Assembly: GCF_032854445.1 (NCBI RefSeq)
Contig: NC_088300.1
Coordinates: 31,045,608-31,109,607, forward strand
Length of the DNA stretch: 64,000 nt
Reading direction: 5' to 3'
From: Liolophura sinensis
Lineage: Eukaryota; Mollusca; Polyplacophora; Chitonida; Chitonidae
The notes under the pieces are model-generated. The model did no database searches. It was not told the origin of the DNA and saw only the letters and a list, made by a program, of their open reading frames with translations. How positions within the stretch are numbered: the stretch's first letter is position 1; every line of letters begins with the position of its first letter. Positions 1 to 13,800 of the stretch are shown here, piece by piece. A program made the translations under genes and the position numbers.

Positions 1-1216
1 ACATATGCTTCTTTAGATAGACGAAAAAACATTCAGACTTTTAATGAGCACTTACATCACACAATGACACATATTCCTGCTTAGACAGAACTGCTCAATT
101 TACATTTAGCCCTAACACATCTTTCCACTCTGGAAAATTTATCAGCTGAAAGCCTTAAAAGGATACATTAGAAAATTTGTCTAAATGTGAAAATGACCTT
201 GAAAACAAAGAACATGTGCAGATTCCGACATATTTCAATTTCTTGACATTCTTAATATGTAAATAAAAATACATGTAGCAAAGAGCTGAGCAAATAAATT
301 ATGACAATTTGCTTTTGTCACAACATTTCAACATATGGAAACTATCAGAACCATAAATGGACAGATAAACAACAGTTTGTGTACTGACTATGACTTTGTG
401 ACAACAGTTTTAGATTTTACCGATTTGTAAGTAAAATACAGATCTATTCAAATACACATGAATCTAGTGCTCTTTGCAGACAACTCAAACTCACCCTATA
501 CAAGTCATTCATTAAAATACAGTGGCCTACATGCCATTTCATGTTATTATACACTTCAGCTAACAAATCATATTCAAACCAGGTATCAGTAATTTATCTG
601 CTCTTTATTAAAGAGGCTCTATCAAAGATTTTTGGCCTAAAAAAAAAATCTATATTCGCTAATGAAATCAAATATTCTGTATATTCCAAGAAAGGCTCAA
701 TTATTCTTGCCTTTAGCAAATATGAGACTCTTACCTGTACCATTTATAGTGCTAAAATAACTCTAAAGTCTGAAAAAGTTACAATGCGGCCAGCTTTATA
801 AATTTTAGGATCTTTATTAACAATTTTTCACAGAAGACGCTAATATTTGTGAGAGATAATTACTTGGGCTATTCTAAAATAAAACCACAAATTAGATTTC
901 AATTGCCCTGATCAATTTCTACCAATGGTATGATATAGCCTCTTTAAAGCAACTTTTGCATAAGGACTGGTTTTATCAGGGACGGCATTTCGCCACCAAA
1001 TTGGTATAACTTTTGACAACCAACACAGTTCCTACAATAAAATGTTCATGGCAAAGAAAATTTAAATATTAACTACAGCACTGGGACTTGTTGTTCAAAA
1101 GTGTGTTAAAATTTAGCTGAACCAGGCTTAGATCAGTCTCACACAAATTCCAATACAATGTAAATATCACTTCAGTCTGAACTAAAGTCAGATCTGGTCT
1201 GAAGTCAGATCATACA

Positions 1217-1285
<69 letters not shown>

Positions 1286-1592
1286 CAATGGGTTAAAGCC
1301 TGAGAGCAGTGGCAAGGTACAAGGTATTTCCACTACAATTTTGAGTGAGAACTGAGGCGCTGACCAGTGAGTATAACCTGTCTTTCATCTGACACACATG
1401 ATGCAAGTTTGTTCACAAGATACCCTTTCAATATGATACATTCAGCAGCTTCTAACTGACAAACAGTTTGATGTGTAATGCAATGTGTATTCAAAAAGAT
1501 TATTAGGTTTACGCTGAAGCCAGACTAGACACAACAGTACATGCTTTACCATAAACAAAGAGTGGAGGAATTTTTCAGGTTGTATGCACATA
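1..1592. other. DLST downstream flank, no gene seen
   Basis: No coding exon, RNA gene or recognisable transposon body is visible. The stretch is AT-rich with short random open frames only. The one clear structure is the TA microsatellite listed separately. Part may be the 3' untranslated region of DLST if a more distal poly(A) signal is used; another AATAAA on the minus strand lies near 603-608. Confidence 0.5.
1216..1283. repeat. TG/TA microsatellite
   Basis: A short TG run passes into about 30 uninterrupted TA dinucleotides. It is a simple repeat, likely length-variable, with no visible function. Confidence 0.95.
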
Positions 1593-1598
1593 TTTATT
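1593..1598 (-). terminator. candidate DLST poly(A) signal
   Basis: On the minus strand this reads AATAAA, about 170 bases past the DLST stop codon, and is the nearest such hexamer. There is no transcript evidence, and AATAAA is common in AT-rich DNA. Confidence 0.35.
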
Positions 1599-1764
1599 TT
1601 CCACAGTATAATACTTACTCTTACAGATACATGTACCTACTCTAGGACCACTTATCTCAAGGTTTCGTAAAACCTGTCCCAGAGTAGCAGAAAACAGTAG
1701 GGATAAGAACAGGTAACATCAGCAAAATATGACATCTACATCAGCATACTGACACTTCCTAAGG

Positions 1765-1899
1765 TTACAAATCCAAGAGTAGCACCCGGGGATCTTCTAC
1801 AGCAGATTTGATCTTCCTCAAGAAGAGAACGGCTTCCCGTCCATCCACCAGTCTGTGGTCATAGGTCAGTGCTACATACATCATTGGTCGAATCTCCAC
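1765..1899 (-). CDS. DLST: DLST coding exon 13 (active site and stop)
   Basis: It encodes 44 residues with the catalytic signature [10 protein letters not shown] and the C-terminus [10 protein letters not shown], then TAA at 1767-1765. His and Asp of DHRxxDG are both present. The acceptor is TTTTGTAG. Confidence 0.98.
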   Translation of the reverse strand: MEIRPMMYVALTYDHRLVDGREAVLFLRKIKSAVEDPRVLLLDL

Positions 1900-4800
1900 C
1901 TACAAAATGAGGTATTAAGTTAAAAAAACTGTCAGCGAACTGAACACAAGCTGTCCAACATGCTGTATATGTATTGTTATTTTTACGCAGGTGTTAAAGA
2001 TGTTACAATCACAACAATGGCTGTAAAAATGGCTCTCACATGAGATGTTTGAGTGTATGTATTTGCCTGGAGAGAAACACCACGCCCAATTTCCTAACAG
2101 TCACTAAATCAATCATCCATTCCCCTATCAATAGTGCAGATCAAACATTAACTAAAGATATATCCATCAACAAGACTTCAAACTTAAAAATCTGCAAAAC
2201 TTCGCAAAATTAAATGGCAAAAGGCTCCTTTTTATAACTACACTATGCATTTTTGGTGTGTATCAGATATATTCCAAAATTATTGTCATACTTTTAAAAA
2301 GAGCTTTATTGGAAATATGTCAGAGAATATGTGAGTAAATGTACATTTATACTAGTAACAGTTCTCAGGCCAGTGTCACAAATCCGTCGTAACATGCACC
2401 TGGCGTAGTGTCCATGGCAACATAATACCGAAGACATACTGCACCACGATAAATGAGCGTGATGTATACAGACGATTTTTTTTTTTTTTTTAAGAATAGC
2501 CCATGGTACATGTACCCACAAATCAGCCACAGGTCGGTCAATCAGAGGGTTTACATCCTTAAGCTTTGAGAAGATTAATGTCCAAGTCAAGTAGCTGCTA
2601 TGTATGTATAAAACATACACTGTATATATAGTACAACTGGCATGTCTCCCTCATCAGTAAACACTGTCCTGTTCAATTCTGCATACATCCTAACCTTAGA
2701 TCTTTCGTGTACATGTAACTTTAGGTTCCATCTACGCAGGGCAGCCTCCTTCCATGTCTGACTCAGTCCTCCTGCTTTGGACCCGTTTTTCTCATGGTCC
2801 TCCCATTTTCTGCATCATCCTTTTATATTATTCAGATGTTTGAGGCAACACGATTAGACAGATGAGGAACTTATTAAAGGACATCATGAGTCAATTGAGG
2901 AAATCTTTGACGGGCCATTGGGATTGGGTTTGCAAAATTGATAACCCAATTGATCTCTTCTGTTTATTATCAAATTAACAAACGTGCCCCGAGGGGAACG
3001 GATGGGAAAGATACAAGAAATCTGAATTAGCCTTTAAACATGGGAACAGGCTTAAAGGAATGGGAGCCTGGATAATGAAGCTCATGGGCCTTGGGAGTAC
3101 AGATCTGATCTAGCTCCTCAACTCTGAGGCCTTAGCCTTAAGACACAACTTGAACATCTATACAGGTTCAAGTTTATACGATGCCCCTACTGCAGCCAAT
3201 ATAGAATTACATATACTTATCTATTTTCAGAATTATTACAGAACAAACATGCTTGCCTTAGTACCACATACGCAACCGACAAAAGCTTATAGATCACTGC
3301 AGCGTGTGCATAAAAATTGCCAAAATATTCAATACTTAAAAAGATTCTCTTTGAAACTGATCAATTTAAATTTACTGTCTTAGAGGAGGAAATATGTATG
3401 TCCATATTACACTAACCGATATTAACACCTAATGCCTGCAATTATGTTTAATGTCAAATGTGACGAAATATAAATGCAACATATCACAGAATCTGCTGGT
3501 ACATATATCTTTGATATCAAGCTTGTAAAATTACAAAAGTTGTTTTAAGTATTTTTTTTATTTCAAGCATAAAAAATTAATAGAAATTAAAGAAGCAAAG
3601 GAAATGCAAGAGATTGTTTGGTCACATTTTTCTTCTTTAAACAAAGGAGACCCATGCAAGGTTACCACAAAATATAGACAACACACCTTTTATCTTTTAT
3701 GGCTGAAATGGGTGCTGTGTTGTGCTGCAGACCCATCTCTACACACACGCACAATGCTTGTATAGATGTACATGCCCGTGTGTGGTTTGATAAATTCTAT
3801 TTTATCTCCTCACAGCAGTGGACTGAGACAGAACTTATTTCCGGTATTATGCAGACAAAAAAGCTCAGAATAAGTTGGATGATTTACGCTGGGCCCGGGG
3901 GCAGTTTCTGGAGAGATACAGAGATTATGTGGAGGACAGCATAGATTCAGGATCTATAATAGAGTATGTGCAGAGTGTAAGCAGGATGGGGAGATGGTAA
4001 GATACTGTATTAACGTCATAGACACTGCTTGCACGCTATTTCTTTCAGGGCCAAATAAACTGATCAGTAAGGCACAACGATAACCATTAAAAACCCAGGA
4101 CAGTAATTGGCTTGTTTGCCGGGTTCTTCAGTCTCTGTCCGGAATTCCGCCGTCAAGTCGGGCTCCGCGCCTCAGAACCACCCGACTCCCAGGAGGCGCA
4201 CACACTGAGGCTGAACACTGCGCCTGCCTCGCCCCGGGGATTGCGCAAGACCTCACCGCCTCCTTTATTTCAATCCTAATATCTTTATCATAGTAGCGTT
4301 GAAGAATGGCCCGGGGTGGTGCCAGACTTCGTGGAACCCTGGAAATCTACAAGTCCTCTCTGCCCCAGTGCACCGCACGGTTTCCAATCAATCATAAGTT
4401 TACAACACAACATCGACAGCCAACCAGGAAGATAACAGGCTGTTGAGAAGCCTTTTTTCCTTCTGCACAAATAACATCTTGCTCTGAGTGAAAAGCCAAC
4501 CATAAAGCCACAAGCTGACGTCATTGCACAACAGGATGCCAGCTTCTAAGTAGTCATTTGATTCCACCTAACACATCCTCATACTCTAAAACAACCTTTC
4601 TATACTCCAAACAACCTTTCTATACTCTAAACAACCTTTCTATACTCCAAACAACCTGTCTATACTCTAAACAACCTTTCTATACTACAAACAACCTTTC
4701 TGTACATCAGAAGGCACAGTTGAAAAGCCATTTATCTTCCTGCAAAAATTTGTTTTCAGACATCATGTGGTATAATATTACTGGGTTACGTCTGAACTGT

Positions 4801-7800
4801 TTACCGAAAATTTTCACCACTAGAAAAGTCACTTCTGAAGCAATTTTATTATGAACTAATATTTCTACAGAAATAAAATTGCAGTATTGAACACATAAAG
4901 AAAGTATACGGGAATGGATGTCATTCTTTTCTAAGATTTACCCGAAATGTATAATACGAGAATGTGTGAACAGCTGTGGTAAATGTCAGTGAAACATGAG
5001 AACGTCTGGTAGGTCTAAATGCTAAATGCACCTTCCAGTAGGCATCAAAGTCTGGCTGAAAATCTACATTTACATCTTTCAACTGACATACAACATTCAG
5101 TGAAAGGCACAATTACTAGGCTGACTGAATGACAAATATACTTAGACTGTGTGATAGATTTCAGAGAACTGATCTGATATTAAAATATCTTCACAATACC
5201 TGAAGTATATATTTGTTCCCGATAAATTATACTGATTTTGAAATGACAGCATCTAACCGCTTGCGGTCATTTGTTTATTTCATTGGGATTTAATGCCATA
5301 CTCAAGAATATTTCATTTCAACACGTACTACAAAAGTCAGTGGTCCACGTGGGGGGAACAGGAGTGTCAGGTATAAACCACTTGTCTCCAGAAAGTAAAT
5401 GATAAACATTTCTAGGGGTGACACACAGATTTTCATCCCCAGGATAAGTACAACAACTATGCCGATTTGGTGAAAGGCAAGTGATTGCCAACAAACTGGG
5501 GGCTTAAAGTAAAATCCTGACTTACCTGGCCTTTGATTGCCACGGGCCTGTCAAACACCCCGTGCATGCCTAGTATAGCTGACTGTGGGGGGTTGATGAT
5601 AGGCGTACCAAACATGGAGCCAAACACACCCCCATTACTGATTGTGAACGTCCCTCCATCCATGTCCTCAATAGCTAGGGTACCACTACGTGCCTGGGCA
5701 AAAACAAAATATGTACATGTATGTGTAATGGTTTTAAGAAGATCAAACATGCATGCATTAAATCTTTATATTTATTTATTTATTTGATTACTGTTTTACG
5801 CCCTACTCAAGAATATTTCACTTATACGACGCAGACCAGCATTATGGTGGGTGGAAACTGGACAGAAACCCACAACCATCCACAGGTTGCTGACAGACCA
5901 TCCCACGTACGGCCGGAGAGAAAGCCAGCATGAAATCTTTATCAAACACACATACATATACACACACAAATCCAGATATGGTTGTTGTTTTTCTCTGATG
6001 TTATGATCCTTTAATGCTGAATAATGAAAGAACCTACTCATAGTCTGGAAATGATAATCCAGTAAATGTGAGATACACGTAGTTCAATTCAAACTGTCAT
6101 TTACAGCCATTTACAACTCCACTAAAATCTTGAGATTTTCTACGCACTTCACTGATCTATATTACTTTTTTTTTTTTTTTTTTTCATTTAATAAGGATTT
6201 AATGCTATAGTATACCCAAAATTATTTCCCATCATATGACAGCAGTAAGTTTCATGGGTGGAGAACATGGGTGCTGCTCAGCATAAACCACTGACCACTG
6301 GAAAGTCACTGACAAACTTCCCAGCGTATGTCCCACAGGCTTTCACCATACAGCAGAATGAGAGCGAGCTCAAAATGAACATCATACTGACAGAATACAA
6401 ATATTCTCCATGGAACTTCATGTAAGAGCACATCAGGTTATAATTTTGAATTATCAACTTGAAAGGAAATTCTAAAAGACTTTTTTCTTCAGGCCAATCA
6501 AAAGTTACAATACTAAGAATTATGTGTAATATGACTGCGGCTGACTTGTCCTTATACTGCAACAAATAGTAAATGAGAGATCGGACAAGGAATACATTTT
6601 GAAGCGTTGTCTCCATCAAATGGTGAAATACCTCTGACATCTCCATCCTAAAAAAAAAAAATAATGAACAAAAATCAACAAAAAATTTCAACCTTACCTT
6701 CTCTCCAAGTTCATTAATGGTCCTCTCTATGTCTGTGTAATTCATTGTTTCTACATTTCTAATGACTGGTACCACAAGGCCCTGAGCAAAAAGAAACCCA
6801 GTTGTTATTCCATCTGTTATTCAGGACTAGAATTTGAGAAAATTTTTTAGCCACACACAGTGCACAGACTGCAAAGGTAAAGCAAAGGTTTCGTTTTAAG
6901 GTGCACTGGAATCAAAGGCAGATGTACGTGTGCACCCATTAATTTTCTTTTAATTCAGCTAAGGCTGAAATGTAAATGCCACTTTGTAGTTGCACATGTA
7001 TGGAAATATCCAATGATGAAGATACTTAAGAGAGTATTATCGTGTAGGAAGTTACTTTTTCATACGAGAGAAGTTCCGAATATTACGCAAAGTTCACTAT
7101 TAAAAGCATTCATATTGCGTCCAACAATCTGATATGTCTTCTACAGCTTTTATTATCATGGTAAATGATCTGAAAAAAATCTCCATGAATAAGTTATGAA
7201 TTCTGTTGTTTGGTAAGTATAATGTCCTATTGGAAAACAGTGACGGTTCACCAGCATTGTATGACATTTATTTGCTCCATTTATTTATGTTTTATGACAT
7301 TTATTTGTGTCTAAAAAAGCATTTGGGTTTAGGGGACAAAGTTTAAGGTCTTTTACCGAAAGCCATTATAAGGGGGAAACAGTAAAACTACTCCCTCATT
7401 TCCACAGTATTCTTAACTCCAACAGAAGTAGTGGGGCTAGCGAAAAGAAATACACAAAGTTAAGATTTCTGTACCCCTATAAATAAATAATGTGCCCCTT
7501 CAGAATTTGATTCTGTAGGTGAAACAAGTTCAAACAACATTGAATTGAACATTTGACCAATTATAATCAATACTCAAATTCACATGCATGACATGAATGT
7601 TAAGGATGTACAACATATTGGTCATAAATATGTGGGAATGTACACCTCAGGCATTTCACTGCAAATATAAAGCTTTCATTTCTTCTAAACACACACGAAT
7701 TTAACAATTTGTTGCAGATTTTACTCTAGCCTTGCCAAGCTCTATGTCTTCTGTGTCAAAGAGTCTGGTGCGTCAGAATTAAAGGGGTCTTTTTGGCAGC

Positions 7801-10800
7801 AGAATCAAATCCAGATGGAATACAGAAAATAAACTAACTGAAAGCACACTGATAAAGATAAATAAAGATCAGCCCAACAAAATGCTTCAAAACCTTTTGA
7901 TTTGGATACGGCCAAAATCAAGAAAGTGTACAGACAGAAATAACAGAAAGAAATTTTTGTGATTTCAACACAGAAGATTCACTATTTTCTGAATATGACA
8001 CTGCAGACAAAATTTATACTGGCGCCTTCAAAAATGTTCTTTTACAAGCAAATATATTAATTTTGGTGGTGAAAATCACATTTTTCAAGGAGGATATCAT
8101 CCAACCATCCAAACCTTAAAACAGCTTTCAAAGATCAAAAGAGCTCTCAGAAGAAGGTGAAATTAGTACATTTGTCTTACTTGAAATCTTTTGTAAACTG
8201 CAGTATACATCAGCTACGTCATGCCATACGTGTTTACGTAACAACAGGTACTGAACGTTAAACTGATAAATTAAAACAGATGCTTTATAGTTTATGCTAA
8301 AAACCTTTAGGCTAGGAGATATGGTCACCTCATGGTCAGTGAGGTGAGACAGGCTTGTGTCTGTAGCTCAGCAACCACAGGCTCCTGGTCAGCAGAAAGC
8401 CTTGCCCCTTGGAGGTTTAACATGAATGACAAGATCTAAGAACGGGCACAAATTACAGAGACTTCAAACATTGCAAGTGAGCCGGCCACCGTAGGCCCAT
8501 TTACTTCTGTAAGGTGTCGCGGCTTTCTATTAGCTGATGAAAGATGCTCATTACTCATTCATGAAATCCGACGCTTCAAAAACAGTTATAAAGCCATTGA
8601 CAATAAACTGGTGAATACTTCATGATAAGCAAAAATAATAATGATGGTAGAAAAAAAAAACCCTGCATGTATATCTAATGACAATGCAGAAGGAAGCATG
8701 GCTCATTAAGCAAAGGAAGTGCAGCCTCATTATTATTTCAAATACCAGGAGAGATGTGCCATCCATTGGACACCATTTCATTTGTCTTTGTTGATAGGAA
8801 AACGTAGCCTAAGTACCTTGTATTTCATTCCAAGAACCGAAATGGATTGGATATTTCTTGCAGCAAATATAGATATGATTTTTATCTATTAAATATATCA
8901 GGTGCATTTTTAAGAATATGAATGTATTTTATATGTCGATCCTCACATCAACAAACACCATCTGTGTGACCCAATAATAACATCCCCCTGCACCGGTGGT
9001 AACGTCACACACAGGCTACATGTACATGTGTAAGCACCCTAAATCCTTTTGCATATTTCTAAAAAGATGAAAGCAATAATTGCACAAAACAGATGCAGGT
9101 AGATTATTCTACTTTATTTGATTCTTGTTTTACACCATGCTCATAATTATTTTACTTATCAGATGGCGGTGCAGTTCACATTTAGTGACACAACCTGGAC
9201 AAGGCCAGGACAAAACCACCAAACGTTTGCCAGGTACCTGACGAAAATCACGACATAAAATCAAGCCCTGATCATCATAGCCTCAACATGATCAACGACA
9301 AGATGTCTGAACTGCAATAATTTTTAAATTGCAATTATTTTTCAAACCACAATTCTATTAAAATCAAAGACTAATTTTCTGCAAAATCCAAAATAACCTT
9401 GGGCAACTGGCAATCTTCATTCCAAGCATATGATGTTCCCAAGGTAATGATCTTCTCCATGTAATTAAATGATTTTGCTTCTGTAATGATGTTGCCGTTG
9501 TAATGATGTCCCATGTGTAGTGAGGTTCAAATGTAATGATGTTCCTACTGTAATGATGTACCCTATGTGATGATGTACCCAATGTAATGGTCTAATCTAT
9601 GTGATGATGTTTCCTAATGTGATGATGTTTCCCAATGTAGTGATGTACCCACTGTGATGATGTTTCCCAATGTGGTGATGTTTCCCAATGTGACACTATT
9701 ATCTAGGTAAAGATTTTTCCCAATGTAATGGTGTTCAGGTCCCACTGGACTGCTGATTTTGATTAAAAAGAAATTCCCGAGGAAAGTAATCAAAGTTCAA
9801 GCCATTTTAAGATCTCTAACTGAGGGAAATAAAGATTTCAAGTTATAGTAAAATTTACCAAAAATTAAGAATTTTATAACTGGTCATGGAAAATGATAAT
9901 TACTCACGTATATGCCTTGTGACTTTACCTAAATTACAAGAATTCTTTTTTTTTTCACACACAAAAAACAATTACTGGCTGCATTCATTTCTGTGATATC
10001 TTTTGATAAAATTGACTAATTTTAAGTCACTCAACGCCGTCAAATCATTCATCTTACCTTAGGTGTTGCTACAGCAACACTGATATCAACGTAATCTCTA
10101 TATACTATCTCAAGGTCATCTATAACAGCGTTTACGATTGGTTGGTCTTGGAGGGCAAATGCAGAGGCCTTGACAAAAGCCGACATGAAACCCAACTTCA
10201 TGCCAAACTTCTTCAAAAATGCTTCCTTGTATTTTGATCTTAGATCTATGATGTTTCTGTAAGAAAAACAACTCAAAATTATTATCCTAACATTTTCATT
10301 CTACATCCATCAGCTATTGGAGTTAAGAAACTGGCAACTACAACAGGAAACAATATATGTACATGTAGGAGGTTTTTTTTAATAATTTTGATCCTAAAAT
10401 ACCTGTTACAGACATAAACTTACAACAGCCTACATAACATGCACATGTAAATGTAACAGCTGTTTTCAAATTACAAATGTTATACATCAATAAAATGTGA
10501 ACAGGAAATTTATGACTGTAAAAATAACATCTTAAACAGAAACTGATAAGAACATGTACACACATCATGTTTAAGGGACGAATCAGAAAAATCACATATT
10601 TCTGTGGAAAAAAATGAAAACTCTATTAAAGGAAAACATCTCTAAAAAGCAAAGTAGGCATCACTTAATAGACCCCTTAAAACAATGCATAAATATACTT
10701 CAAACTATTATTTTTAGATTTATGTGAAGAGAGGTAAAGGCGTTCAAACATTTGAACTGTAAGGTGGACTTTAGGGACCATACTATCAGAGTTTGTTAAC

Positions 10801-13800
10801 TCTGACGTCACAGAAAGTTTATCCCACTCTAATCAAGACACTGAATGTTGGAATAACTCTTTCATTAAAGAGTGATTACTGAAAATGATTACTGAAATAA
10901 TGTTCCCAAAAATTCCTTCCTTCTCGTCAACATCTGAAAAAAAGCTGATGTAACATCAGAGTTCTAGATACTGTCAGTAAGGCTCATAAGCCCACTATAG
11001 AATTTAAATATTTGAAAGTTTTTCAACAATTCAAAAAATCTAAAAAAATAAATGAAAGCATTTTTACGAATATTTTTCAGCTGTCTATATGATGACCCTT
11101 ATTTCATGTTTTAGATTTCTTTTACTTTTAGGAGTGAGAAAATTCCAAGTTTATCAACATACGTCATATCAATCTCATTAAAGGTTGTCAACATGGCACA
11201 TGTGTTCTGGGCATCCTTCAGGCGCTGGGCTATACGTTGGCGCATTCGGTTCATCTTTACCTGCAAAACACAGTAAAAACCATAACATCACAGATGGCAC
11301 AGCTTGGATGGTCGCGAAAAAAAAACACTGAAAACTCAGCAGGTAACATTTTCAAGTTCATTCAAGCATAAAAGCTGGATAAATTCTTATGTAATGGGCT
11401 ACAGTTATATAGTAGTCCCTGTTTACAGTTTGACAAATTCAAATAAGTTTGATGAAACAATACCCAAACTTCATGTGCAGCTCGAAATGTTCTTAGGCAA
11501 AGGCAAAAACAGATACTGGTAGATGAAATCATGTACTTAATATTTGTGCACTGAATGCAGTTGATTTAAATATCTCAATTGTGTTCAGTTTTATTGTGAT
11601 TTTTGTACTGTTTTTATTTCTTACTGGCCTGCTTCTTCACAAATAGACCGGGCTGAAGAACAAAGATACTGTGTGATTCCTAAAACTGCACTTCAAGGCC
11701 ATGAGAGAAAAATGACATGAAAATCTACATTGGATGTAAAATGTATTTTTTCGGGTTTCCCCCAAATGTATGCATCACTGTATGGGTATGACTGATAGTA
11801 TAACAAGTGTGAGATTCAGTGCGTGAGAAGGTGGGCGAAAGTCAGTCTGCGGAATTTCTATGATGAGCAAAAAAATTGTAACAGCACACACAAAATTTCT
11901 GGATATTACCACGGTATCTTAAACCAAACCAATGTTAGGATCTAATCATTGATGTCATTGTTAAAACTTAAGGATGCTCTAACATTGTTAAATTCATTTG
12001 ATGTACTTCAATTTTTTCCCATGTTTGCAAAGTGTTTATTCAAGCAAATTCTGTAGACATTATTCTGTGTACATTGATAAAATTACACTTCTGTGAAGCC
12101 CTGAAATTGGCCATTCCAACCTAAGTTGTCTTGTCTCCAAAACCAACTTTAAAACGTGAATAAATTACACTAAATGTTGCTCTTACATATACCAAAAAGT
12201 TGACGAATTAGTGTAAATGACCAGAGTTTTAAGCTGTATAGGAGGAAGAAACCTTGCCAAGTACATGATAAAAGCTGCACTAGGTGGATTCAAACGCATG
12301 ACTACATTGGTAAAGAGCTAGTGATGTGAACTAAAACATCTTGACATTTTCAAGTCTCAATACTGGACATATACTACATAAACTGGAGAATATCAGTAAT
12401 AAAATGTACATGCCCAATAACAGACACAACCTGTCTCTCAGATCTGCTTAACGTCATGCTGCTTAATATCATGTCAATATTGGAAACAGTCTCCAGGCTC
12501 TAACTTGACAAAGACACCTGGTTATTAAAACAGTGGGAAAAGATAACGCATTGAATCTGATTACAAACATTGTAGTCTTCCGGTGACTGCAACTATTGCT
12601 GAGCTCATTCAAAATTAGGATGTCTGACAGGAAACAAATAAATGACTGTCGCATAGGAGAATGAGACACCTATGACAAGTGCTGCGGCGGCCACATGGGT
12701 TTCAAGATATTGAGGAAAATATAATTGTTACTTCTGACAGTCTCTACCAAATAATGATCTTTTTGTGGTACAAATATGTGCACAAAGATTGAATAGTTTT
12801 ACTTACAATCACTAAAATTAAACCCACAACAAACACAGTCACCTACAGACAGGTGCAAGCAAAGACGATCCCTTCACCAAAACACCCAACATCACAATAA
12901 GAATATTCATACTCATAATCGGGATGTCCTCGCGCCCCCCCCCCTCAAAAAACCCTTGCACAACAATCCAGAATCATCCACCCATTCATAACTTGCATAT
13001 ATGCAAGGCTTGCACATGATGGAAAACTTTTACAAAACCTTGTCAATCAATTTTTAGCAACTTTTTTGTATCAAATCACAGTGTCTTAAGAATAATAACC
13101 TGGGCTCGGTTTCACAAAGCGGCGTACGACACTTTTTTGTCGTACATTTGTCGTACGACATTTTGTACATCACTATTACCGTATCATTGCCCTCTATGTG
13201 CGATTATCATACACGTACAACATCTTTGTGAAACTGGGTCCGGGACAATATTATTTCCAGTGGAAAAAAAAAAATTAAGAAGAAATTAGAATGGGAAAAG
13301 TCTTGTGAAAATTCACCAGGAAAACCAATATAAACATGTTTTGGAAAATAGCAGCATTGTTTCATTATGGCCACCAATGGCCATCTTCAATGGCTGGCAG
13401 AGTAAAACAAATATATTGCATCAAAGAAACAGAGTCACCATATATTTATAGTGAAGACAAAGTCTGCCACTATATATACATAGAAAAAATGATCAGAAAA
13501 ATATGTAAAAAATTCTACAAAGTTTTTAAAGCTGGGAATATGATGTTCAGCACTGGGGATATGGCACCGACAGACAATTTACTCCGAGTAGCCATGTTGT
13601 AAAAGCCCTTATGAACTTTGCCAATCACTAGTGCTGAAAGCGTCACGTGACAATAGGCTGACAAGTCAAAAAACCTGTTAGCTCTGGATGGTTAGTGTGG
13701 TTTATTATAGTGGATAGACAGATATTGATGCAATAAAATGGATTTTGTGGGTGTGGGTGTTCACTGAGTTCTGAGTAAGATCAACGATGACGTAATTTCT

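Larger units (their letters stand above)
1900..5525 (-). other. DLST intron 12
   Basis: 3.6-kb intron. It contains the orphan open stretch at 3827-4000, a GC-rich block (about 4130-4520), a 20-bp tandem repeat and a decayed SINE-like piece near 5273-5420. No other coding signal was seen. Confidence 0.85.

Noticed and set aside
4288-4524. 78-codon minus-strand frame in the GC-rich block
   Set aside because: Cys-rich but without motif, homology or splice support; explained by composition.
5533-5787. 84-codon plus-strand frame
   Set aside because: Antisense shadow of DLST exon 12.
7240-7350. Weak similarity of GACATTTATTTG-containing stretches here, at 24300-24385 and at 42885-42945
   Set aside because: Possibly a further old repeat family, but too short and AT-rich to support by eye.
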